Source: Alphaproteobacteria bacterium (GTDB lineage Bacteria > Pseudomonadota > Alphaproteobacteria > Rickettsiales > SXRF01). From it: a stretch of 64,000 nt of DNA. The notes under the pieces are model-generated. The model saw only the letters and a list, made by a program, of their open reading frames with translations, was not told where the DNA came from and made no database searches. A program made the position numbers and the translations under genes. Where the stretch lies: NCBI GenBank assembly GCA_025360605.1, contig JANYBV010000012.1, forward strand, positions 1 to 64,000. Direction: 5' to 3'. Shown here in pieces: positions 34,193 through 42,292 of this stretch. Position 1 is the first letter of the stretch. Every line of letters starts with the position of its first letter.

Positions 34193-35677
34193 ATGAAAAA
34201 AAATCCTATTTCCGGTCTTATTTCGCTTTTTTCCCGTTATTGGGCTCTTTCTCAACCTGATCTAACAAAGCCCGCCCCATCAAAATTATTCCGCCTTCTT
34301 CTGGAAATTGATCTGGTGGCTATCGGAATGATCACAAGTTGCTATTTTTTCTATCCCGGGTGCTTTTCCAGAGATTTACAGTTTTCATGGGTGGAGGCCA
34401 TAACCCATCATGCAATGCAATATAACCTTCATCCCCCGTTAATAGCCTATACCTTTAGTTTACTCAATAGCTTGCCTTTTTCCTTTACCCCTCCATACGC
34501 CAATTTATTTTTTACCATGAATTTATTTTATTGGAGTGGGCTGGTTTTGGCGCTTCGTCCATGGTTTCATTATAAACCACTATGGATTATGGGGTTTCTG
34601 GTAATCGGTTTTTTCCCCACAAGCTTTGGCATTTTAAGCCATCCGGTCAAGGATTCCCTAATGTGTACGGCATTACTAGCGACCTACGGCTGCTTTTTAA
34701 CTGTAGAAAGGGAAAACTCAAAAATTGCTTTTGTATTTGGTCTTTTCTGTCTGTTTCTTGCTCTTGGTTATCGCCATAACGCTTTATTCGCTGTTATCCC
34801 TTTTGCAATATGGGCGGGAATTCTCAGCTACCGCAATGCAACGCATTGCACTTGGTGGAAAAAAAGTGTGGCTGGTGTGCTTATATTTGTCATGTTATTC
34901 AGCGGAATTTCTGTACTTAACGCGCACATGACCAAAGACAATGTATACCCAGTTCAACAGCTGTTTTCTTTTGATTTAGTGGGAATCTCGGTTAAAACTG
35001 GGCATGTGTACCTTCCCGATATGTACGATGATAATAGCAATCCTCATACCTACCCTCCTATGTTTCCAGTCAAAGGTGCAGATATTAAGGGCGCTACCAC
35101 TACCCTTGATAACCTTCGCCAGATTTACCTCCCTGATAGTAATCATAACATATTATGGGAAGGCTTAGGAAAAGGCCTGCGATTTCTTGAACGAGAAGAA
35201 GAAATTATAGCATTACGGCAGGCATGGTTGAATGCGCTTATAAAAGAACCCTTAGCCTATTTAAATGTCCGCAGCGATTTTTTTATACGCCTGATGGGCA
35301 TCGTACCCAATGATTTTTTCCCTTATTCCTGCGTTCCCCAAGACATTACCATATACACCACGGGACTAATTATTACGCAACCACAAAACTTTCCCAATTT
35401 TTATCAGGATATAATCGGAACATGGTGGGTTAAAGGCATCACTTATGTAGGGACTATTGCTTTTCTTTTTGGCATTGCCTGCTGGAAAAGACACCTATTT
35501 CCATTGCACATAAGATTTTTGGGGGCCAGCGGACTGATCTACGCCGCAAGTTATTTTTTCATCGGCCTCACCTCGGAATTCCGTCTTTTATACTGGCTGA
35601 TACCTGTTTCGCTTATCATGGCTACTAACATTCTGTTCACCATCATTACGAATAAGAAGCCAAAAGGCGCGAAGTAA
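34193..35677 (+). CDS. Polytopic membrane protein, GT-C glycosyltransferase-like (paralogue 1)
   Basis: A 494-aa inner-membrane protein with about ten helices and a periplasmic domain at about 260-400. The layout (first loop with acidic residue in FSRDLQFSW, alternating helices, soluble C-terminal half) resembles GT-C lipid-linked sugar transferases, but no diagnostic motif is certain. It is clearly paralogous to the next gene: both begin MKKNP and share FFP-SFGIL, KDSLMC and NLxYWxGL segments. The DNA is more AT-rich than the surroundings, suggesting acquisition. An uncharacterised O-antigen or membrane enzyme is the alternative. Confidence 0.65.
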   Translation: MKKNPISGLISLFSRYWALSQPDLTKPAPSKLFRLLLEIDLVAIGMITSCYFFYPGCFSRDLQFSWVEAITHHAMQYNLHPPLIAYTFSLLNSLPFSFTPPYANLFFTMNLFYWSGLVLALRPWFHYKPLWIMGFLVIGFFPTSFGILSHPVKDSLMCTALLATYGCFLTVERENSKIAFVFGLFCLFLALGYRHNALFAVIPFAIWAGILSYRNATHCTWWKKSVAGVLIFVMLFSGISVLNAHMTKDNVYPVQQLFSFDLVGISVKTGHVYLPDMYDDNSNPHTYPPMFPVKGADIKGATTTLDNLRQIYLPDSNHNILWEGLGKGLRFLEREEEIIALRQAWLNALIKEPLAYLNVRSDFFIRLMGIVPNDFFPYSCVPQDITIYTTGLIITQPQNFPNFYQDIIGTWWVKGITYVGTIAFLFGIACWKRHLFPLHIRFLGASGLIYAASYFFIGLTSEFRLLYWLIPVSLIMATNILFTIITNKKPKGAK

Positions 35678-35686
35678 AAAATCGAA

Positions 35687-35737
35687 GTGAAAGCATTTGC
35701 TTGTTTTGAATAATTATTACAAATTGTTACGAATAAA
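35687..35737 (+). repeat. Promoter-region repeat, copy 2
   Basis: Second copy of the 51-bp region at 34114-34164. The promoter elements are kept: GTGAAA (35687-35692), 16-bp spacer, AATAAT (35709-35714). It shows the duplication included the regulatory region, not only the coding sequence. Confidence 0.75.
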
Positions 35738-35763
35738 AAACTTTAAACTTTAGTTACAGGTCT

Positions 35764-37239
35764 ATGAAAAAAAATCCTTTCTCTTATATTGTTTCGCTTT
35801 CTTTGCGAGCGTTAGCTTATTGCGAACAAGACCCAACAAAGCCTCCCCCTTCAGCCCTCTCCCGCCTTCTTATGGAAATCGATCTGGTCGTTATTGGGCT
35901 ATTGGCAAGCTGTTATGCTTTTTATCCTGGATGCCTATCAGGAGACCCAACTTTTTCTTGGAAGGATGCTATTTACAAACCGATACCACGCTACCACGAC
36001 TGGTATCCCCCCCTGGTAGCTTACACCTACCGATTACTCAACCAACTACCTTTTTCCTTTATACCTCGGCATGCGGATTTATTTGTATGTATGAATTTAT
36101 TATATTGGACGGGACTTGTGCAGGCCATCCGCCCGTGGTTCCATAATAAACTATTATGGATCATTGCTTTTCTGGTTATCGGATTTTTCCCCCCAAGTTT
36201 TGGGATTTTAAGCCAGCCTATCAAGGACTCTTTAATGTGCTCATCACTGCTGGCAGCGTACGGTAGTTTGCTAACAGCACAACGCCAAGGGTCAAAAACA
36301 GCCCTTGGATTTGCCCTTTTTTTTCTATTTCTTGCAATGGGCTACCGCTATAATGCAGTCTTCGCTGCATTTCCATTGACATTATGGGCAGGTCGCATTG
36401 CCTGCCAGAATATATCCAAATGCACATGGGTGAAGAAAATCGCCGCCGGAATTGCCATTTTTATCACCCTGATTGCGTCTATTTCTACCACCAATAATCT
36501 ACTAACGGATACATCGTCATACCCTATTCAAGCTATTTATAGCTATGATCTGGTAGGAATTTCGGCAATCACAGGGCATATATATTTGCCCTCACTGTAC
36601 GATGATTATGACAAACCCTTCAACATCCCATGGACTCCGAAGGGTAAAACCATCCACCAAAGCCCTCTTACCATGGACAATATTCTTAAACTTTATTCCC
36701 CACTCTCGAACTTGTTTGTTTATTTCGATGGTAAAGGAAAAGGGTTGCGACTTCTGCAAGAAGCAGATGACGTACGAATACTTAGAAATACGTGGTTAGA
36801 CACTATTTTAAAGGAACCATTAGCTTACTTTAAGGTTAGAACTTCTCTCTTCCTTACCTTATTAGGTGTATTACCTAACCACTACTGGCATTACTTTTGT
36901 ATGGCTGGAGACATATACGACATCCGTGATATGGGGATGGGGAATAGGCAATTGCCACAATTTTTTGAAACGATAAAAGGCACGTGGCTATTCAACGGAA
37001 TTTCATATCTCAGTGTCATCATGGTGCTACTGGCCATTGCCTATAGAAAAAAACATATTTTCCCAGCTCGTACGATGATACTTGGTGCCAGCGCTGTCAT
37101 ATATATAATGAGCCTTTTCCTCATCAATGTCGCCGCTGATTTCCGTTATATATACTGGCTGATGCCCGTATCACTTATCATGACGATTGATATGCTCTTT
37201 ACCGTAATAACCCGTAAACAGATGATAGCGGAGCAATAA
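35764..37239 (+). CDS. Polytopic membrane protein, GT-C glycosyltransferase-like (paralogue 2)
   Basis: A 491-aa paralogue of the preceding gene with the same helix pattern (CYAFYPGCLSGDPTFSW in the first periplasmic loop, GFFPPSFGILSQPIKDSLMC, FLAMGYRYNAVFA) and a similar periplasmic domain. Divergence is substantial, so the duplication is not recent. It begins MKKNP after its own promoter copy, and ends at a bidirectional terminator shared with hup. As for paralogue 1, a role in transferring a lipid-linked sugar is plausible but not shown. Confidence 0.65.
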   Translation: MKKNPFSYIVSLSLRALAYCEQDPTKPPPSALSRLLMEIDLVVIGLLASCYAFYPGCLSGDPTFSWKDAIYKPIPRYHDWYPPLVAYTYRLLNQLPFSFIPRHADLFVCMNLLYWTGLVQAIRPWFHNKLLWIIAFLVIGFFPPSFGILSQPIKDSLMCSSLLAAYGSLLTAQRQGSKTALGFALFFLFLAMGYRYNAVFAAFPLTLWAGRIACQNISKCTWVKKIAAGIAIFITLIASISTTNNLLTDTSSYPIQAIYSYDLVGISAITGHIYLPSLYDDYDKPFNIPWTPKGKTIHQSPLTMDNILKLYSPLSNLFVYFDGKGKGLRLLQEADDVRILRNTWLDTILKEPLAYFKVRTSLFLTLLGVLPNHYWHYFCMAGDIYDIRDMGMGNRQLPQFFETIKGTWLFNGISYLSVIMVLLAIAYRKKHIFPARTMILGASAVIYIMSLFLINVAADFRYIYWLMPVSLIMTIDMLFTVITRKQMIAEQ

Positions 37240-37272
37240 AAAAGGTGCCCAGACTATGTCTGGACACCTTTT
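37240..37272. terminator. Bidirectional terminator between paralogue 2 and hup
   Basis: Inverted repeat with 14-bp arms AAAAGGTGCCCAGA (37240-37253) and TCTGGACACCTTTT (37259-37272), one mismatch, 5-nt loop, A/T tracts on both sides. It serves the two convergent genes. Confidence 0.85.
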
Positions 37273-37293
37273 GTGCCGAAAAACGCTTAAGGA

Positions 37294-37590
37294 TTAAGCG
37301 GCTTTCTTCTTGGATGTCTTGTTTACAACTTCGGTCAGAGCTTTGCCTGGCTTGAATTTTGGCTTGTTGGAAGCAGCAATTTTGATTACTGCGCCGGTAC
37401 GTGGGTTACGGCCTTCGGTAGCTTTGCGATGTACAACCGCAAAAGTTCCGAAACCAACGAGACGGATTTCGTCACCTTTGGAAAGTGCTTTGGAGATAAC
37501 TGCGATAAACGCATCAATCGCTTCAGCTGCTTTTGCTTTGGTGAGATCAGTCTTATCGGCTACTTCTGCAATCAGTTCATTCTTGTTCAT
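37294..37590 (-). CDS. hup: HU-family DNA-binding protein
   Basis: A 98-aa nucleoid protein that bends DNA non-specifically. It starts MNKNELIAEVADKTDLTKAKA, keeps the signature GFGTFAVVHRKATEGRNPRTG with the DNA-intercalating proline, and ends in a lysine-rich tail (KTSKKKAA). Ribosome site GAGGGAG lies 8 nt before the ATG. In many alphaproteobacteria hup follows lon after clpX; here it directly follows clpX downstream, without lon. Confidence 0.96.
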   Translation of the reverse strand: MNKNELIAEVADKTDLTKAKAAEAIDAFIAVISKALSKGDEIRLVGFGTFAVVHRKATEGRNPRTGAVIKIAASNKPKFKPGKALTEVVNKTSKKKAA

Positions 37591-37631
37591 TGTTTTAACT
37601 CCCTCGTTGCTTTGTTTAACACTTAAAATTA

Positions 37632-37653
37632 GTGAGCTGAACCTTCAACTCAC
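37632..37653. promoter_or_regulatory. 22-bp palindrome upstream of hup
   Basis: GTGAGCTGAA-CC-TTCAACTCAC: 10-bp arms with one mismatch (a G-T pair in RNA), 42 bp upstream of the hup ATG. Either an operator or a 5'-leader hairpin. Confidence 0.4.
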
Positions 37654-38084
37654 AGCGCTACGTACTAGCTACATGCAAGAATCAAGCATGGAAAAAACTA
37701 AATGTAAACACGAATTCGACAACAATCGTAAAAAAAAAATCTTGGAACACCGCAGTGAGCCTTAGTTTACTGATATTCAAATTCTTAATACGCATGTCTT
37801 CTGACTCAAGCGAAATTGCTATAAGCATCAGAAACTATAGCCTTAAAGTGTGCCAAAATTCATACCGGAAATGTTTCAGGAAACACACAAAACGACATAA
37901 TTTTGTCCGCTATAATTTGACGAAATTATAACGGTTGGCTTCCGTATTAGATGCCGTCAGTTAGCTGATCTCATGCGCCAGCTGAAGCCATGGCACATAA
38001 AACACCTGCTGGGTGACACTATACGCATACCTGATTAGCATGTTTACATTTCATGTAACCACTCAGTAAAAAGACACCCAAAAC
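37654..38084. other. Intergenic region upstream of hup, no gene seen
   Basis: No coding frame or recognised RNA. The only structure seen is TATAATTT-GACG-AAATTATA at 37911-37930, an AT-rich palindrome with 8-bp arms. A small RNA between here and the terminator at 38085 cannot be excluded. Confidence 0.5.
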
Positions 38085-38120
38085 AAAAATGCCCGTCACG
38101 GTAACATGACGGGCATTTTT
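38085..38120. terminator. Strong terminator downstream of clpX
   Basis: Perfect 14-bp arms AAAAATGCCCGTCA (38085-38098) and TGACGGGCATTTTT (38107-38120) with an 8-nt loop, usable in both directions. It lies 33 bp beyond the clpX stop. Confidence 0.9.
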
Positions 38121-38153
38121 TGATCAGCCTAAATAATGCTGTTTAAAACAGAT

Positions 38154-39431
38154 TTAGTGCGGTTGCGGCTTTTTGTTATCACGCTTGGCATCGGTATGGA
38201 CGATCAGCGGCGGGCTGCCGTTGTCAACTACCTCAGCATTGATGATCACTTCTTCGACGTTCTGCATCGAAGGAAGTTCATACATCAGATCCAGCAGGAT
38301 GCTTTCAAGAATAGCACGTAGCCCACGCGCACCGGTTTTACGCTTGATAGCCTTTAGTGCCACAGCCTTTAGCGCATCATCCGAGAAACGCAGGCGAACG
38401 CCTTCCATTTCGAAGAGTTTGCTGTACTGCTTCACGAGTGCATTCTTAGGCTCGGTGAGAATGGAGATCAGCGCCGCTTCATCCAGATCGGTAAGCGTTG
38501 CAATGATCGGCAAACGACCAACGAATTCAGGAATCAAACCGAACTTCAGCAAATCTTCCGGCTCAACTGCAGCGAAGAGTTCGCCGATGCGCTGGTTTTC
38601 TTTGCTACGCACGTCGGCACCGAAACCAATCGCCGTTCCGCGACCGCGCGCCGCGATAATCTTTTCAAGCCCCGAGAACGCACCGCCGACGATGAACAGG
38701 ATGTTCGCCGTATCCACCTGCAGAAATTCCTGCTGCGGATGCTTGCGGCCACCTTGCGGCGGAACAGATGCCACGGTGCCTTCCATGATTTTAAGCAACG
38801 CCTGCTGCACACCCTCACCCGATACGTCGCGGGTGATGGAAGGGTTATCAGATTTGCGGGAAATTTTGTCTACTTCGTCGATATAGACGATACCACGCTG
38901 GGCACGCTCAACGTTGTAGTCAGCCGCCTGTAACAAGCGCAGGATAATGTTTTCGACGTCTTCACCCACATAACCGGCTTCGGTCAGTGTCGTGGCGTCA
39001 GCCATGGTGAACGGCACGTCGAGAATACGAGCGAGGGTTTGCGCCAGCAGGGTTTTACCCGAACCGGTTGGACCAATCAGCAGGATGTTGGATTTAGCGA
39101 GTTCAACATCAGAATTCTTTTCGAGCAGCGAAATACGCTTGTAATGGTTATGAACGGCCACCGACAATACGCGCTTGGCTTTATCCTGACCGATGACATA
39201 ATCATCGAGGACTTTGCGGATGTCCGCTGGCTTGGCGATATCGTCGCCTTCTTTAGCAAGCACGCCTTTGTCTGCCGCACGAATGATATCCATGCACAAC
39301 ACCACGCATTCATCGCAGATAAATACGGTTGGTCCCGCAATCAGTTTGCGTACTTCATGTTCGCTCTTGCCGCAGAATGAGCAATAACGCGTATTTTTTG
39401 AAGATTCCCTGCCGCCGCCTGTTTTCGTCAC
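38154..39431 (-). CDS. clpX: ClpX ATPase subunit of the ClpXP protease
   Basis: AAA+ unfoldase, 425 aa. The N-terminal zinc domain uses Cys17, Cys20, Cys39 and Cys42 ([16 protein letters not shown]). Walker A is [14 protein letters not shown], Walker [12 protein letters not shown], the RKH loop and sensor region are intact, and the IGF loop for ClpP docking is [14 protein letters not shown]. It unfolds tagged substrates and feeds them to ClpP. In alphaproteobacteria ClpXP degrades the cell-cycle regulator CtrA, relevant because DivL is also encoded here. Confidence 0.98.
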   Translation of the reverse strand: MTKTGGGRESSKNTRYCSFCGKSEHEVRKLIAGPTVFICDECVVLCMDIIRAADKGVLAKEGDDIAKPADIRKVLDDYVIGQDKAKRVLSVAVHNHYKRISLLEKNSDVELAKSNILLIGPTGSGKTLLAQTLARILDVPFTMADATTLTEAGYVGEDVENIILRLLQAADYNVERAQRGIVYIDEVDKISRKSDNPSITRDVSGEGVQQALLKIMEGTVASVPPQGGRKHPQQEFLQVDTANILFIVGGAFSGLEKIIAARGRGTAIGFGADVRSKENQRIGELFAAVEPEDLLKFGLIPEFVGRLPIIATLTDLDEAALISILTEPKNALVKQYSKLFEMEGVRLRFSDDALKAVALKAIKRKTGARGLRAILESILLDLMYELPSMQNVEEVIINAEVVDNGSPPLIVHTDAKRDNKKPQPH

Positions 39432-39497
39432 ATTAACCTCGTTATATCATTATATATTGGTAGCATCGCCGTTACGTTCAATACCCCATCACGAACT

Positions 39498-39881
39498 TTA
39501 CCCATGTACAAGAACACCAATAACACTTCCAAGCAATAAAATTATTGCGCTCAGGAAGCTAATCATGAATCCTTTACCGCGTTTCGCCGGATCGGCGTAA
39601 TAATCACGCGCATAAATCAAGCGCCCAACCACCCAGACGATTCCGAGTAACGCAGCATACCCGTCACGAACATTGATAGCAAAAAGCCAAAGCGCCGGAA
39701 GAAAAACAGCCAACTGTTCAAGCGTATTCATCTGAACACGGTAGAACCTTTCGAATTGCTCATTACCTGTGGTAGCTGGAGCTTTTACACCAAATTTTTC
39801 GCGCGCCTTACCTACGTTGAAAGCAAATGCAATATACATACATAAAGCGATTGCCGTAACGAGGGTCGAGTACAGATACAT
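39498..39881 (-). CDS. MAPEG-family membrane protein
   Basis: A 127-aa protein with four membrane helices of the MAPEG fold (membrane-associated eicosanoid/glutathione metabolism). The diagnostic segment is ERFYRVQMNTLEQLAVFLPALW, with the Glu/Arg/Asn residues that bind glutathione in the family, followed by GRLIYARDYYADPAKRG. It sits between clpP and clpX on the same strand, 24 bp after clpP; the usual alphaproteobacterial order has these two near each other without it. Function here is unknown, possibly glutathione-dependent detoxification. Confidence 0.88.
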   Translation of the reverse strand: MYLYSTLVTAIALCMYIAFAFNVGKAREKFGVKAPATTGNEQFERFYRVQMNTLEQLAVFLPALWLFAINVRDGYAALLGIVWVVGRLIYARDYYADPAKRGKGFMISFLSAIILLLGSVIGVLVHG

Positions 39882-39904
39882 AGATATGTTCCTAAGGTTA
39901 AACC

Positions 39905-40549
39905 TTATTTAGGTTTTTTCTCGGTCGTATCCTCACCGCCGACGCGCTTGTCAACGACCTGATCGATCAGACCGAATTCCTTGGCAACTTCCGCTGTCAT
40001 GAAATTATCACGTTCCATGTTTTTCTCAACATGCGCCAGTTTCTGGCCGGTGTGTTTCACATAAATCTGGTTCAGGCGAGCTTTAAGAGCGAGAATCTCT
40101 TTGGCATGGATTTCAATGTCCGTTGCCTGCCCTGAATAGCCGCCTGATGGCTGATGGATCATGATGCGTGAGTTTGGCAGGGAATAACGCATTCCCGGCT
40201 CCCCTGCACACAAAAGCAATGAGCCCATGGACGCTGCCTGTCCGAAGCATAGTGTAGATACTTTCGGACGGATATACTGCATAGTATCATAAATGGATAA
40301 ACCTGATGTCACAACACCACCCGGGGAATTGATGTACATGAAGATTTCCTTATCGGGGTTTTCCGATTCCAGGAAGAGTAATTGTGCGGTTACCAGTGAC
40401 GACATGTGATCATCGACGGGGCCTACGAGGAAAATGATACGTTCTTTAAGCAAACGGGAATAAATGTCGAAAGAGCGTTCACCGCGTGCGGTTTGCTCAA
40501 TAACCATAGGAACCAGCAAGCTGCTATAGGTATCTAGAATATCTGCCAT
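39905..40549 (-). CDS. clpP: ClpP protease proteolytic subunit
   Basis: Serine protease chamber of ClpXP/ClpAP, 214 aa. Catalytic triad Ser107 (GQAASMGS), His132 ([10 protein letters not shown]) and Asp181. The N-terminal [24 protein letters not shown] is typical and the substrate segment [18 protein letters not shown] is intact. The C-terminal tail is lysine-rich. Genes run tig, clpP, MAPEG, clpX on the minus strand. Confidence 0.98.
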   Translation of the reverse strand: MADILDTYSSLLVPMVIEQTARGERSFDIYSRLLKERIIFLVGPVDDHMSSLVTAQLLFLESENPDKEIFMYINSPGGVVTSGLSIYDTMQYIRPKVSTLCFGQAASMGSLLLCAGEPGMRYSLPNSRIMIHQPSGGYSGQATDIEIHAKEILALKARLNQIYVKHTGQKLAHVEKNMERDNFMTAEVAKEFGLIDQVVDKRVGGEDTTEKKPK

Positions 40550-40623
40550 AAATCTGTCCTGTAAATTGTTGACTCATACACTGGTGTAGCGGTCAAAAGT
40601 TAATTATTCCTTATTAAGAAAAA

Positions 40624-42090
40624 TTATTTGTTTGCTTTCTTTTTGGCCGAGGTTTTTTTAGCTCCATCAGCGCTCTCTTCCTCAGATTGACCATCGTTGC
40701 CATCCGATGATTTTTTAGCTGCCTTTGCTGATTTTGACTTCGCATCCTTGGATGATTCGGCATTTTTATCCGAATCATCAAGATCATCCTCAGCCAGATC
40801 CTTCAGAGTCACCTTGTGATCAGCGAAAGAAACACTGTTCAGTACAAAATCCACCGCTTTTTCTTCGAGGATTGGCCCACGTAATTCTTCTACGCGCTCA
40901 GGATTTTTACGGTAGAAATCGATGATTTTATTTTCCTGCCCAGGATACTGGCTCGCCTGTTCCATGATTGCACGCGTAAGTTCTTCACGGGTGATCTGGA
41001 TTTTATTGACGCTGCCCACTTCGGCAAGAAGCAAGCCCAGCTTCACACGGCGTTTGCAGATATCGGTATATTCGGCTTTAAGTTCATCGTCTGACTTTCC
41101 AACAAGCGATTCATCTCCCTGCTTTTTTGCTTCCTGAAGACGTTGCCAGATAGAGTTGAATTCCATGTCTAGCATGCCTTGCGGAAGTTCAAAATTGCTT
41201 TTCTCTTCGAGAATATCAAATAAATCTTTTTTCAGGTGGTTACGGACTATCTGGTCGTATTCCTTGGCCATCTGCGATTTAACCGCATCGCGGAAAGTTC
41301 GAAGATTCGTGAAGCCTTTTTCTTTGCAGAAATCATCGTCTATTTTCGCTGATTCCTTGGTGTGTATCTCATGCACAGTCACTGCAAAATCAGCTTCTTT
41401 GCCGGCAAGGTCAGCCGCCTGATATTCTTTTGGGAATGTCACGGTAACGGTGCGTTCTTCACCTTCTTTGACGCCCACCAGTTGCTGTTCAAATCCTTCG
41501 ATAAACTGCTTACTACCCAGCTCCAGCTTAAAATTGGTTGCGGTGCCGCCATTGAATGCCACGCCGCCCACAGAGCCTTTGAAATCAATAACAGTTACGT
41601 CACCCAGAGCAGCCTTTGTGCCCGCATCAGCCCGAATGAGCTTAGGATTACGATCCGCAATTGTCTCCATCGTCTTATCAATATCCTGCTCGGTAATTTC
41701 GTATATTTTGCGATCCAGCTTGATTTTGCTGAAATCGATAGCAGGTATTTCAGGAAACACCTCGAAATCAATAATAAACGCCAGATCACCACCTTCTTCG
41801 TAGGAGTCGATATTCACCTGAGGGGTCAGTGTAGGACGGAATTTCTTTTCAGTAACAAAATCATTGGTTGCCTGATTAATAGCCTGCTTCAGAACGTCGC
41901 CCTGCACTGATTTGCCGTAGCGCTGCTGAAGGATTTTCATCGGGATAAAACCCGGGCGGAAACCAGGGATTTTCACCTGTTCGCCAGCCGCACGCAGCTC
42001 GACTTCCATCTGCGCCTGAATCTGCGTTTTGTCGACAATGATTTTATAACTTTTCTTGAGACCGTTTGATGATAATTCCGTGACCTGCAT
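40624..42090 (-). CDS. tig: Trigger factor chaperone
   Basis: Ribosome-bound chaperone and prolyl isomerase, 488 aa. The N-terminal ribosome-binding signature is PGFRPGFIPMKILQQRYG, the PPIase domain contains VTVIDFKGSVGGVAFNGG and FIEGFEQQLVGVKEGEERTV (in parts), then the long helical chaperone arms. The C-terminus has an extra Lys/Ser/Asp-rich tail of about 45 residues (KSAKAAKKSSDGNDGQSEEE), longer than in most trigger factors. A GC-rich hairpin lies 25 nt upstream of the start. Confidence 0.97.
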   Translation of the reverse strand: MQVTELSSNGLKKSYKIIVDKTQIQAQMEVELRAAGEQVKIPGFRPGFIPMKILQQRYGKSVQGDVLKQAINQATNDFVTEKKFRPTLTPQVNIDSYEEGGDLAFIIDFEVFPEIPAIDFSKIKLDRKIYEITEQDIDKTMETIADRNPKLIRADAGTKAALGDVTVIDFKGSVGGVAFNGGTATNFKLELGSKQFIEGFEQQLVGVKEGEERTVTVTFPKEYQAADLAGKEADFAVTVHEIHTKESAKIDDDFCKEKGFTNLRTFRDAVKSQMAKEYDQIVRNHLKKDLFDILEEKSNFELPQGMLDMEFNSIWQRLQEAKKQGDESLVGKSDDELKAEYTDICKRRVKLGLLLAEVGSVNKIQITREELTRAIMEQASQYPGQENKIIDFYRKNPERVEELRGPILEEKAVDFVLNSVSFADHKVTLKDLAEDDLDDSDKNAESSKDAKSKSAKAAKKSSDGNDGQSEEESADGAKKTSAKKKANK

Positions 42091-42114
42091 AGGATGCGCT
42101 CTTTACGATTGATG

Positions 42115-42135
42115 CCGCGCGAACGTGACGCGCGG
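42115..42135 (-). promoter_or_regulatory. GC-rich hairpin in the tig leader
   Basis: CCGCGCG (42115-42121), 7-nt loop, CGCGCGG (42129-42135): perfect 7-bp stem 24 nt before the tig ATG. It lacks a T tract, so it is not a typical terminator; a leader structure or mRNA stabiliser is possible. Confidence 0.4.
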
Positions 42136-42292
42136 TCATGGTTAATAATTAAGTGGACTTAAGGGGAAACCACAAAGCGTAACAAAAGGCAAATGAATTT
42201 GTTATTTTGGGGCGTTAAAACAAAGAAACCCAGTGTTTGGGCGCTGATAAGGCGGAATCAGGTGAAATACAAAAGAGACGGTAAGTGGCGGA

